Shown: positions 54,906 to 63,709 of the stretch, one piece after another
Layout: every line of letters starts with the position of its first letter
Position numbering within the stretch: the first letter of the stretch is position 1
NCBI RefSeq assembly: GCF_015245355.1
Contig: NZ_CP063311.1
Span: 308,893 to 372,892 of the forward strand
Length of the DNA stretch: 64,000 nucleotides
Source of the DNA: Anabaenopsis elenkinii CCIBt3563
GTDB taxonomy: Bacteria > Cyanobacteriota > Cyanobacteriia > Cyanobacteriales > Nostocaceae
Reading direction: 5' to 3'
The notes under the pieces: model-generated
Seen by the model: only the letters and a program-made list of their open reading frames with translations
Databases searched by the model: none
Told to the model about the DNA's origin: nothing
Program-made: the position numbers and the translations under genes

Positions 54906-54965
54906 ATTTTCAATAAACTGCAATAAAGAGGATGGTAAAGAAATGGAAATTTTTTCAGATTGCAT
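54906..54965 (-). pseudogene. N-terminal remnant of a ribbon-helix-helix antitoxin
   Basis: From the ATG at 54965 the minus strand reads MQSEKISISLPSSLLQFIEN and then runs into the IS end. The sequence ISISLPSSLLQFIE is the beta-strand/helix opening of CopG/ParD-type antitoxins that precede mazF-like toxins in cyanobacteria. The C-terminal part and the toxin N-terminus are missing. Confidence 0.65.
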
Positions 54966-55208
54966 AATATTACCAAATGGTAATTTTATCTTTACTACTT
55001 TAGAGTAGCATAAATCGAATGATACTGTTGACGGTTAACGGTTGACTGTTAACTTTTAACCAGTTCATAACTGATTTATAGGGGCTTCACTTGTATGTAT
55101 TCTCCTAAAACCTAATTATGGTTGGGGGATGATTGCATCTGTACTGAGGCGATCGCCTTTAATATCGCCCTGCGCAGATGGTGGGATGAGGTTTGACCCC
55201 ACCCCCAA

Positions 55209-55232
55209 CCCATCCCCTTGTAAGGGGATGGG
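55209..55232. repeat. Intergenic palindrome CCCCTTGTAAGGGG type
   Basis: A 24-base perfect palindrome, CCCATCCCCTTG followed by its reverse complement. It is an intact version of the sequence that MITE copy 2 has interrupted at 22398-22629. Such palindromes are dispersed between genes in filamentous cyanobacteria. Confidence 0.75.
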
Positions 55233-55263
55233 GGTATAGAGAATGGCGACACATTCTGTTAAG

Positions 55264-55356
55264 ATGATCACATAGATGATTTTCTAGTCAGATTTATCTG
55301 ACTTTAGCTATTAGACGGGGGTTTCTAACCCCCGGTTCCCCGTGTAGTATCAAACG
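55264..55356. repeat. 93-bp direct repeat, left copy
   Basis: The sequence begins ATGATCACATAGATGATTTT and ends GTGTAGTATCAAACG. It matches 58663-58755 without gaps at all but about 7 positions. It contains a GGGGGTTTCTAACCCCC hairpin. The two copies bracket the restriction-modification gene in the same orientation. Confidence 0.85.
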
Positions 55357-55389
55357 GAATTTTTCAACCCAGGGCGATCGCCTGTCTCC

Positions 55390-58300
55390 CTAGCTATCAG
55401 ACATCTGATTAACTATATTCATGGTTTCTACACTGACTCTACACACGCGCATTAATAAATCTATTACCTGTTGTTTATAGTCTGCAAACCGGTAAGTGTT
55501 GAACTTTTCCGCAATAGTGGGGTCTTTGGGTTTCTTCTCCTTATATTGATCTAAAATCCACTCCAAGGCGCAACGATTGCCTAGCATATATTCCCATGCT
55601 ATACTAGGTATACCTTGTAATGTGGTGACATCATCTAAGATAATACTTCCTTTGGTTTTATCAACCTTTAACTTTGGCTTGGGTGTGCTTTGGTTACCCT
55701 TTAAAGGAATATCAACCCGACTGAGTTTGTAGGGTGTGACGGTTTCATAGTTAATATGTAAATCCATGAGTTGTTTACCCCAGTCTACCCATTGGCGAAA
55801 GTTATCATATAAAGGTAACCGGGGAAAGTCCCGTTTTAAATTGAGTTCGTATTTTTGGCGGTACTCTGGGTTATGTAGCACCCCATAGGTGTAGTGAAAG
55901 ATATCTATTTTAGTAATTGTTGTGTCTTGGTAATGGGTGTGAATTTGTTCTAGTCCCCAGTCGGTGATGTTATCTGTGCGCTTTCCTTCCTTGTCGTAGC
56001 TGTACAGGGGGAGACATTGAGTTTTTTCAATTGTATCTAATCCAATTATTAAATTAGAACTAAGACAGTGAAAATATTTACTTGAACCAATACCGGAGAA
56101 AGCTATATATTTATTTTCTAAGTCATTACTATTATGAATAGTAAACCATTGATATGTTCTACCATTAAAATGCTTATCGAAATATAAATTCTGTTTATAA
56201 AATGGTCTATATAAACTTGTTATTATGCTAATTTTGTCAAATTTTTTCTGTATTTTTCGTTGAAAGTAAGTTCTTAAATCATCGTCCCATTTTATTTCTT
56301 GAGACAGTTCTGCTTCTGGTGATTTTTCAAATTGACTTTGATAAATTTTTACAAACCATTTCATCTTAGCTATTAAATTTTTCACAGATAAATCATAAAC
56401 CCACTCATCTCGTTGAGTTGCTACACCCCTAGAGAACAACTTAAATACAGCTTCTTGTGCTTTACCTGCTTTCACACCCTTATCAACCACAGGTAAAAGA
56501 CTATCAAAATCATTATCAGTTTGATTTATCCAGTTATACTTTTTATCCGGTGTAATATGTTCAAAAGGAATTTGATTAAACTTGGTATTAGATAAAAATC
56601 CTAACTTCTCACCTGCTGTTTCAAATTCTGGACGACGAAGATAAAATATTTGACATCTATTAAAATCACTATCTGGTTTTTTCACCATGAAGATAATAGC
56701 TACACCAGTTTGAATCCCAAAAACATTATGTGTAGTTCCTGAAAGTTTAGGATTTTTCCTGACATCCCCATGTAAATCTATAACGTAAATGTAATTAAAA
56801 TCATCACTGACAGACTTTCTAAACCCGTCAAATGTGATACTATCAATAAAAGAACTATTACAAATAAAAGCAATAATCCCATTATTACCCAACCTATCAG
56901 ACGCCCATCTAATAAACCGGGTATACATATCATAGAGGACAATATTATTTTGAGCTTGACTATATTTAACGTAAGTTCCCTTAATTAACCTATCTATGGC
57001 ATCATAACCCCGATTAGCATTATCATCATTAAAATTCTCCTGTTTAGCATTATAAGGAGGATTGCCAATAATCACCGAAATAGTTCGGTCATTCTGTCTT
57101 TTAATCCTCGCTGTATTCTCCACACTCATCGCAAACAGATCCATCTGCTTACCCACAAACAGGGTATTATCTAAAGTATCCACAAAACAGATATTCTCAA
57201 ACTCCTCATACACCCCCATCTTCTGCTTATAGGTGTACTCAATATTCAAATTGGCAATATAATAAGGTAAAATCGCCACCTCATTACAGTGGATCTCATG
57301 CTTATACTTGTACTCTAAGCAATGAGCAGGTAAATAATCAATCAACTCAGTCACAAAGGTTCCCGTACCCGTCGCTGGGTCTAAAATCTCTACATCCCTA
57401 TCAGCTAACAACTTTCCAAAATGTTTATGTACTAAAAAGTCGGTGCTTTCAATCATAAACCGGACAATCTCGTTAGGAGTATAGACAATTCCCAACCTAT
57501 CCGCTGCTTTGGGGTTATAAGCTTTATAAAAGTTCTCATACAAAGACTTGAGAAATCTCTGTTTTTCCTGATGATTAGCAATATTAGCCGCAGTGCGCCG
57601 AATGACTGCATAATACCTTTCAATACTCCCTAAAGCATTACGCTTTACACTTCCAGTAAAGAAGGTAGCAATTACCCCTTGTAACTCCCGCGCGACATTG
57701 TTTTCTGTGTGAAACTGAGACTCGTTAAAAATATTGAGAAAAATATCCTCTGTGAGGATGTGCTGAATCATCATTTCCCGAATATCAATTAAACTGATTT
57801 CTGGGTTAATGGACTCCTGACAGATTGACCAAAACTTATTCCTTGCTGCTTCAAATTTACTGTTAGTTTCCCCTTGACTATCAATCAAATCTCTGAGATA
57901 ATCTAAGATGTTGGGTAAATCTTGCCTAAAACTATCTATAGCTGACCGAAAATCTCTAACTTCCGGTCTGACATAATTAATAAAGTTGGTAATTAGTGTA
58001 TCTAGAGCTTCAGTATCTTTCATCGATACCCGCTGGGTTTCTGTGGCGTTTTGAATTAAAACCGCAGTTTGGGAATCTTCAAAGAGAATATTACTACTAG
58101 GATAACCTTTATTTAACTTTTTGTCTATTTCTTCATCTAAGTTATCATATTGGTCTTTACTTTCCCAGTAACCCCAATCTAAACGCAAGGCATCTTTAAC
58201 GGTGCCATCGGGATAAACTAGTTTACCATTGGGTAATTTAAAATCCAATTCGGGAATTAGTAGAAAGTCCCTAGGTTTGCAATATTCATTCAAGAGGTTT

Positions 58301-58398
58301 TGAAAAGCCACGCGAATAGAAGTTTCTTTACGGGAACCGCCAAACTGGATAATTTTGGCTACTTCTGCTTGGTACTGACTAATCAAAAGTCTGGACAT
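55390..58398 (-). CDS. Type IIG/ISP-like restriction-modification protein
   Basis: The 1002-residue protein joins nuclease, methyltransferase and specificity parts. The N-terminus has a PD-(D/E)xK-like pattern (LIPELDF, YPDGTVKDALRLDWGYWESKD, about residues 43-82). The methyltransferase part has motif I DPATGTGTF near residue 333 and motif IV NPPY in VIIGNPPYNAK near 446, indicating N6-adenine methylation. The C-terminal third probably recognises the target sequence. No helicase motifs were seen, so a single-chain type IIG arrangement fits better than full type ISP. It is flanked by 93-bp direct repeats. Confidence 0.87.
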   Translation of the reverse strand: MSRLLISQYQAEVAKIIQFGGSRKETSIRVAFQNLLNEYCKPRDFLLIPELDFKLPNGKLVYPDGTVKDALRLDWGYWESKDQYDNLDEEIDKKLNKGYPSSNILFEDSQTAVLIQNATETQRVSMKDTEALDTLITNFINYVRPEVRDFRSAIDSFRQDLPNILDYLRDLIDSQGETNSKFEAARNKFWSICQESINPEISLIDIREMMIQHILTEDIFLNIFNESQFHTENNVARELQGVIATFFTGSVKRNALGSIERYYAVIRRTAANIANHQEKQRFLKSLYENFYKAYNPKAADRLGIVYTPNEIVRFMIESTDFLVHKHFGKLLADRDVEILDPATGTGTFVTELIDYLPAHCLEYKYKHEIHCNEVAILPYYIANLNIEYTYKQKMGVYEEFENICFVDTLDNTLFVGKQMDLFAMSVENTARIKRQNDRTISVIIGNPPYNAKQENFNDDNANRGYDAIDRLIKGTYVKYSQAQNNIVLYDMYTRFIRWASDRLGNNGIIAFICNSSFIDSITFDGFRKSVSDDFNYIYVIDLHGDVRKNPKLSGTTHNVFGIQTGVAIIFMVKKPDSDFNRCQIFYLRRPEFETAGEKLGFLSNTKFNQIPFEHITPDKKYNWINQTDNDFDSLLPVVDKGVKAGKAQEAVFKLFSRGVATQRDEWVYDLSVKNLIAKMKWFVKIYQSQFEKSPEAELSQEIKWDDDLRTYFQRKIQKKFDKISIITSLYRPFYKQNLYFDKHFNGRTYQWFTIHNSNDLENKYIAFSGIGSSKYFHCLSSNLIIGLDTIEKTQCLPLYSYDKEGKRTDNITDWGLEQIHTHYQDTTITKIDIFHYTYGVLHNPEYRQKYELNLKRDFPRLPLYDNFRQWVDWGKQLMDLHINYETVTPYKLSRVDIPLKGNQSTPKPKLKVDKTKGSIILDDVTTLQGIPSIAWEYMLGNRCALEWILDQYKEKKPKDPTIAEKFNTYRFADYKQQVIDLLMRVCRVSVETMNIVNQMSDS

Positions 58399-59018
58399 GG
58401 GGAAAATCAGGGATATAGAAGGGGAGAAATTTAAATATAGAGGATAGCCGACAGTAATTTAGCAGACAGTTTATTAAAATTTATACAAGTGTAAATAACT
58501 TCAAGTTGGAATAAGTGTAAGTTTGTCATCTATCTTAGGGTAGAGATAAAACCCCCCATCTGATCTGTGATCTATTCGTTTATATTCACTATCTGTTGTT
58601 AAACGCAAAGGGGCGCAAAGGTTGGCGCAAAGGTACGCAAAGGTTTATTGGCGGTCTAGACTATGATCACATACATGATTTTCTAGTCAGATTTATCTGA
58701 CTTGAGCTATTAGACGGGGGTTTATAACCCCTGGCTCCCCGTGTAGCATTAAACGTAAATTTTAAACCGTTCTGGTTAAGTTTTATTTGTTTTGGGTCTG
58801 TGCGGTGATGATGTGGTGATTTTAAATGAGCCGGATTTTCAACCCCGGAAGTGGTGATAGGAACTTTGAGACGGGGGCGATCGCCTATAACAGCAGCGCG
58901 CACCTTTTTCAGGTTAATGAAGTATACACAAATTTCCTATTACAGTGTTCCGGTGTTCGGTGTGTTCCCTCAAACTAAAAAACTTTGTACCTCACGAGCA
59001 TGGAAAATACTATAAGAA
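58399..59018. other. Intergenic region with repeats
   Basis: This stretch holds the promoter side of the restriction-modification gene, a short tandem array of about four CGCAAAGG-type units at 58604-58643, and the right copy of the 93-bp repeat (58663-58755). The open frame at 58667-58903 runs through the repeat and is not credible. Confidence 0.6.
58663..58755. repeat. 93-bp direct repeat, right copy
   Basis: It is the partner of 55264-55356, beginning ATGATCACATACATGATTTT and ending GTGTAGCATTAAACG. The aligned copies differ at about 7 of 93 positions and are in direct orientation. Confidence 0.85.
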
Positions 59019-59720
59019 TTAGGGATAAGGATAAAGTAAGTTACCAGTCTCTCGTCTTAATACTATAATTTCTCTGTTCAAATTTTCTTTTACTACCTCT
59101 TCTGTTGCTTTGATACTATAACCAAATATCATTTTTATATTCTGGTCACAATATCGGCTAGGGTAAACTTTTGTTTGTATTATATCAAAACCAAATTTTT
59201 CAATATACTTAAAAATCAATTGCTCTAAACACCAAATTCTACCCTCAAGATTTTCAATAATCTCAGTCAAACCAGACTTGATTAAAGCCCTTAAACAGCA
59301 TTTATCGTGGGTTAATAAATAATTATTGGTATAACCCTGTTGACTCAGGTAGAAAATATAACTGATTAAAATTGCTTCTCCTTGATCAATTGTATCTGTT
59401 TTATCATTGCTTCTTCTACAAGAATCCATCAGTTTCAAATAAATATCTCTATCAATATTAGGATTATGCTCTGAAAGAGTTACACAATTTTCAACGATTT
59501 CTAATGCTTTTTTAATATCAAATTTTGTATAATTATTGTCGGATTTATTCCCTCTTGTACGTTTAATTTGCCTGTTTACATCAAATTTATATTTGAAACT
59601 ATCAAGTATTTGTATTTGACTTGCATTAATCTCAAATGTCGTCAGGGTTTCATTAAATAAATCGCAGGTAGCCAGTTTAAGAATAATATCATTATCTAAA
59701 CAGTAAAATGACCCTGACAA
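59019..59720 (-). CDS. PIN-like nuclease domain protein
   Basis: The 233-residue protein begins with CLDNDIILKLATCDL, has TIDQGEAILISYIFYL near residue 117 and LLTHDKCCLRAL near 137. The conserved acidic residues in these three motifs suggest a PIN-fold nuclease, in the position of the toxin of a toxin-antitoxin pair. The upstream ImmA/IrrE-type gene stops 2 bases before its start, so the two are co-transcribed. A partial relative of this gene lies at about 53330-53371. Confidence 0.7.
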   Translation of the reverse strand: MSGSFYCLDNDIILKLATCDLFNETLTTFEINASQIQILDSFKYKFDVNRQIKRTRGNKSDNNYTKFDIKKALEIVENCVTLSEHNPNIDRDIYLKLMDSCRRSNDKTDTIDQGEAILISYIFYLSQQGYTNNYLLTHDKCCLRALIKSGLTEIIENLEGRIWCLEQLIFKYIEKFGFDIIQTKVYPSRYCDQNIKMIFGYSIKATEEVVKENLNREIIVLRRETGNLLYPYP

Positions 59721-59722
59721 AA

Positions 59723-60718
59723 TTAAACTCCTAAGACTTTTTCTAAATACTCATAGCTTTCATCATTAAACTTGTCCCAGTCTAATCTATCAGCTAAATA
59801 TTCATTAACAATCTGTTGACCATTAGCTAATGGGTCTAATTTCTTTAAAGCTTCCTGAACAAAACCCCAGTTTTTCTTTGTATGCCAACCATAATTAAGT
59901 ACAATTGAGACCACATCAAGATGAGGATTTTGTTGACAGATTAATTGAGCGTACTTAATTAACTGGTTATGGTGAAGAATACGCTGATCTTCTAAACAAT
60001 TATCACAATCACCTAATAATAACTGAGTAGCAAATTTATTTGCTTGACATTCATCATCATCATTTTGATTACAATCATACTTTATTTTTTCATCAACTAA
60101 AATACCTTCTTTTAGATGTCCTAATGCTAAGTGACCTAATTCATGGGCTAAGTCAAAAGCTAATCTAGCAGAGTATTTATATTTGGAACTGAGAATGATT
60201 ACAGGACTATTAAACTTCCATTGAATTAATGCAGCAAACTTCTTGATCTTGGGAGGAAAATTGTTAAAATAAACAACAACTATGCCCTTACTCCAACAAT
60301 ATTCGAGTAAGGATTTTAAATTAACAGTTGTATGATTTGTTAAAATTTCTGCTCTAATTTTCTTAACATCAGTGGGTAAAGATGTAAAATTGGCTTCCGT
60401 ACCGTAGGCAGTTAACTCAGCTACCCGACTAGCTAAAGCTTGAGCTAGATAAGGGTGATCCTGATTTCTGCTGTTATGCTGCTTAAACTTAGTAGGAGCG
60501 GAGGAATTAAACCTAATGTTTTCTTCTACCAACAAGGATTCTAAGTTAAGGTTAAGGTGATCAGCGATATAACCAGCCCCTTCTAACACAGCCATGGGTT
60601 TATCGTTGAGTTCATCATTCCACCAACTTGGTAAACCATGATTTTTTACATAGTCTTGGTTTAACCCAATTTTGGATAGTTTAGCGTAGAGGGACGACAT
60701 AGTAAGTTTTACTGTCAT
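59723..60718 (-). CDS. ImmA/IrrE-family metallopeptidase
   Basis: The 331-residue protein has the zinc-peptidase motif FDLAHELGHLALGHL near residue 185, with HExxH in full. The N-terminal about 100 residues (NQDYVKNHGLPSWWNDEL) look like a degenerate DNA- or partner-binding region. ImmA/IrrE proteases cleave repressors in mobile elements and stress responses. Paired with a PIN protein 2 bases downstream, the unit resembles a two-gene toxin-antitoxin module, which is inference. Confidence 0.85.
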   Translation of the reverse strand: MTVKLTMSSLYAKLSKIGLNQDYVKNHGLPSWWNDELNDKPMAVLEGAGYIADHLNLNLESLLVEENIRFNSSAPTKFKQHNSRNQDHPYLAQALASRVAELTAYGTEANFTSLPTDVKKIRAEILTNHTTVNLKSLLEYCWSKGIVVVYFNNFPPKIKKFAALIQWKFNSPVIILSSKYKYSARLAFDLAHELGHLALGHLKEGILVDEKIKYDCNQNDDDECQANKFATQLLLGDCDNCLEDQRILHHNQLIKYAQLICQQNPHLDVVSIVLNYGWHTKKNWGFVQEALKKLDPLANGQQIVNEYLADRLDWDKFNDESYEYLEKVLGV

Positions 60719-60953
60719 TGTTTTGTCCTCCTGATGCTAAAAAGTTAAGCCTGTATCCTAATTTCAATCTTTGATGGATATTCTCCATTGATTATACATC
60801 CTTTTAAACAGGCTTTTACATAACTTCAACAAAGCCTTATGGCTAACCACGGGGAAGGAAAGTAATAGAATGGCGATCGCCTTTAACAGCAGCGTTTCGC
60901 TATCGCCCTAGAGTTAAGATTTTAACACTAACACGAAAGTCCCTACTAAACCT

Positions 60954-61358
60954 GTGAAAAAACGAGTTACCCTTACTTTTCCTAAACGGGCTATTCAAAT
61001 GCCAGTAACTTACGTACTGGCTAAAGAATTTAACGTTGCTGCCAATATTATCCGCGCCCAAGTGGCTCCTAACCAAATTGGCAAACTTGTGGTAGAGTTA
61101 TCTGGAGATATTGACCGCTTAAATGAAGCTATTGAGTGGATGCGATCGCAGCATATCAATGTTTCTCACAACTTAGGTGAAATTGTCATTGATGAGGATG
61201 TCTGTGTACATTGTGGTTTGTGTACTGGGGTTTGCCCTACGGAAGCCCTCAGCTTACAACCGGAAACATACAAGTTGACATTCACGCGATCGCGCTGTAT
61301 TGTCTGTGAACAGTGTATCCCTACCTGTCCTGTACAAGCAATTGCCACTAATCTTTAA
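60954..61358 (+). CDS. NIL domain 4Fe-4S ferredoxin
   Basis: The start is GTG at 60954. The 134-residue protein has a NIL (ACT-like) domain at about residues 1-75 and two 4Fe-4S motifs, CVHCGLCTGVCP (about 83-94) and CIVCEQCIPTCP (about 114-125). This NIL-ferredoxin architecture is common in cyanobacteria; the domain is related to methionine/ligand-sensing modules, and the protein may link an electron carrier to a regulated enzyme. Its 3' end overlaps the convergent TIR-like gene by 4 bases. Confidence 0.9.
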   Translation: MKKRVTLTFPKRAIQMPVTYVLAKEFNVAANIIRAQVAPNQIGKLVVELSGDIDRLNEAIEWMRSQHINVSHNLGEIVIDEDVCVHCGLCTGVCPTEALSLQPETYKLTFTRSRCIVCEQCIPTCPVQAIATNL

Positions 61359-62125
61359 AAGAATAATTTAAATCTGGCTAACTGCATTTCTAGAGATGGA
61401 GTCAGGATTTTATGTAGTTCCTGACTATCTTGGAATGTGATAATTTGTTGTGTAGGTAAATCAAAGGGAAATTCTCCCTCACAGTCTGAGCGTTGCATCT
61501 GTGCCAACAAAATTTGTTCAGGACGCTTACTATGAAGAGCATAGCCAATGTCTACACAGACATGAGGGCTAGGGATTAATTTATTGGTTTCTTGACTAGA
61601 AATGCTGGTAATTGGGGTAGTATCGGCAATGAATAACAAACACCTGCGGATTTTCCTCATCATAGCACGGGTGAGTTTAATGGCAGCATGACCGGGGCGG
61701 TGAGACTCTAGTAATGTTAAAGTTACACGCGATCGCAAGTTCAAAGAATCTAAACTTGTTTGCAACTCTTCCCGGAGGACATCACTAGCTACTGGATACT
61801 CTACTTGGGAAGATAAAAAAATTGTTGGTTCCGACTGAGACAATAAAGCCTGTTTAGTGAAATAAATTTCGTGACTAATCAAGTCAATGTTAGCCACGCA
61901 ATAACCACCGCTACCTTCAATATAAAACTCAATGGTTTCCCCCTCTAGATAGCGCCCAAACCAGTCAGATTGACGAACATGGTCAATATCTTCCAGGAAA
62001 TCGGCTCTTAATGCTGATTTGAGCAAACTTTTTTTACTCAGGCGAAGATCAGGGGGACGTTTTTCCAGTTGTGCGATCGGCTCATAATCTTGAATATACC
62101 ATGACCTGAGCGCAATAATTGACAT
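61355..62125 (-). CDS. Protein with TIR-like nucleotide-binding C-terminal region
   Basis: The 256-residue protein is not a well known family to me. Residues of about 160-240 resemble TIR-like/nucleotide-binding domains of bacterial effectors: RRCLLFIADTTPI, then PHVCVDIGYALHSKRPEQILL and GEFPFDLPTQQIITF, which parallel the ADxTP, NVxxELGYAxG and PFDLRG motifs of those proteins. The usual Glu of ELGY is Asp here. The N-terminal part has no known motif. It is encoded 123 bases downstream of a NADAR-family gene on the same strand, which may link both to NAD-derived metabolites (inference). Confidence 0.6.
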   Translation of the reverse strand: MSIIALRSWYIQDYEPIAQLEKRPPDLRLSKKSLLKSALRADFLEDIDHVRQSDWFGRYLEGETIEFYIEGSGGYCVANIDLISHEIYFTKQALLSQSEPTIFLSSQVEYPVASDVLREELQTSLDSLNLRSRVTLTLLESHRPGHAAIKLTRAMMRKIRRCLLFIADTTPITSISSQETNKLIPSPHVCVDIGYALHSKRPEQILLAQMQRSDCEGEFPFDLPTQQIITFQDSQELHKILTPSLEMQLARFKLFF

Positions 62126-62248
62126 AAGGCGCTAAGTAAGATTGTTCTACTAGTTTACAATTAACTAGGCACTTGTGACACTCTCCCATCTAAAGGAGTT
62201 GACCTCATAGTTGTGAGTAACTCCCTTGAGACAGTAAGATTACAGTAA

Positions 62249-62734
62249 CTAATTTAGCTTACCTTCTCCGATGAATGACGTAGAAAGTTGTGAGGCGCGG
62301 ATTTGCCCACGCACAGCCATGAGAATTTTACCAAGATGGTTTTGACCAGTTTTTTGCGCCCCACACCCCCAGAAATAATCGGTGGGGGAATTTTCCACTA
62401 GGGTTTGATGACCTGTGTTCAGGAGAATTTGTTGAATTTCCCCATGAGTCAGAAACTTTTTGAGTACAGCTTCCGCCATCACTTGAGTTTTAACCATCTC
62501 CCAGTCTGGACGCAGTTGGCGACTAGGACAGCGACCCAAAGCTGCGGCGGCTTCCGGGGTTTCGGCATCATGAATGACAGGTATAATGACTGCATCTACA
62601 CTGCCGACAAACTTTTGTGCTTGATAATAATGCTCTACAGTGGGCCAGTAAGTACCACGAATTTGGATACCGTGGGGAGAAAAGTTAGAAAAACAGCCAT
62701 AAGGTTGCCACACCTTATAAAAGTATATGGTCAT
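62249..62734 (-). CDS. NADAR-family protein (YbiA-like)
   Basis: The 161-residue protein has the family pattern PYGCFSNFSPHGIQI, YWPTVEHYYQAQKFVG and LLNTGHQTLVENSPTDYFWGCG. Members include YbiA-type N-glycosidases acting on riboflavin intermediates, and NADAR proteins reported to remove ADP-ribose from guanine in DNA. The WG(C/D)G motif near the C-terminus is intact. It lies upstream of the TIR-like gene. Confidence 0.87.
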   Translation of the reverse strand: MTIYFYKVWQPYGCFSNFSPHGIQIRGTYWPTVEHYYQAQKFVGSVDAVIIPVIHDAETPEAAAALGRCPSRQLRPDWEMVKTQVMAEAVLKKFLTHGEIQQILLNTGHQTLVENSPTDYFWGCGAQKTGQNHLGKILMAVRGQIRASQLSTSFIGEGKLN

Positions 62735-62831
62735 TTGAAAATTTATCTTTCTATATCTACATCTATAATGCCTGTAGATGCTAGCAAGAAATTCTCAACT
62801 TTAGGCAGAATAAAGAATTATCACAGTAGTA

Positions 62832-63533
62832 TCAACCAAACTCTTGTTCAATAATGCGCCAACTAACTGCACTAATACCCGGTTCTAGGCTTAAGCGGCT
62901 AACAATTTGTTCCAATAAGTTATCGTTGCGCTCTTGGGTTAATAAGTCTGCTTCTACTTCTACGTTGTCCGATTCTTCTAAATCTTCGCTATTGAGAGAA
63001 CGTAACTTCATAGCATTAGTACTGCTGAGTGCTTGGAGTAGTAGGGCGCGGACGTGAGCTTCATCCTTACTGCGGCAAACCAAAGAGCAACGATAACATA
63101 ATTCTACTTCCGTTCCCTTGAGGGATTGCTGATTTATTTGATACACCAGCGGACGCAAAAGTACATTAGCTATGAGAACCGCCACCGAACCCATAAATGC
63201 TTGGGAAAAAAAACCCGCCCCAGATAAACAACCCACGGCGGCGGCACACCATAGACTGGCTGCGGTATTGAGCCCGCGTACCGTTAGCCCTTCTCGCAAA
63301 ATCACGCCCCCGGCTAAAAAACCGATACCAGAAACCACTTGAGCCGCTAGGCGCGTAGGACTAGCATCGCTAGGGATGAGAACTGACAGCATGACGAATA
63401 AACAAGCTCCAACACAGACTAAAGTATTAGTTCGCAGTCCTGCTAGGCGTTGTCGCCATTGTCGTTCGAGTCCAATGGCCGAACCTAGGACAAATGCTAT
63501 TACTAAACGAATTCCAAAGTCCTGCCACGTCAT
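62832..63533 (-). CDS. MgtC/SapB-family membrane protein
   Basis: The 233-residue protein has the MgtC signature GSAIGLERQWRQRLAGLRTNTLVCVGA at about residues 17-43 and four to five hydrophobic helices, followed by a soluble C-terminal domain of about 80 residues. MgtC proteins help survival at low Mg and modulate ATP synthase in some bacteria. The next gene on the same strand is an mgtE fragment, so Mg homeostasis is a reasonable shared theme. Confidence 0.88.
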   Translation of the reverse strand: MTWQDFGIRLVIAFVLGSAIGLERQWRQRLAGLRTNTLVCVGACLFVMLSVLIPSDASPTRLAAQVVSGIGFLAGGVILREGLTVRGLNTAASLWCAAAVGCLSGAGFFSQAFMGSVAVLIANVLLRPLVYQINQQSLKGTEVELCYRCSLVCRSKDEAHVRALLLQALSSTNAMKLRSLNSEDLEESDNVEVEADLLTQERNDNLLEQIVSRLSLEPGISAVSWRIIEQEFG

Positions 63534-63709
63534 CCTTTAGCTCCTTGAGTAAATTACTGATAAGATATTATTTTCACTCCCAAGTCAAAAAAAGGTTATT
63601 AAAAGGTTAAAGTACCAAATTATTGGTACTTTACGGGTTGCCATAACACACACTACAATTTGAGGTTTGGGGAAAATCGCAGGCTGGAAAAAGCAGGTGA
63701 GATTAATAT

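Larger units (their letters stand above)
54868..55389. other. Intergenic region with antitoxin remnant, palindrome and repeat
   Basis: In order it holds the IS right end (to 54904), an antitoxin remnant (54906-54965, minus), an AT-rich stretch, a CCCCTTGTAAGGGG palindrome (55209-55232), and the left copy of a 93-bp direct repeat (55264-55356). No complete gene was found. Confidence 0.6.

Noticed and set aside
58667-58903. 78-codon minus-strand ORF
   Set aside because: It lies within and beyond the 93-bp repeat and has low-complexity, repeat-derived sequence.
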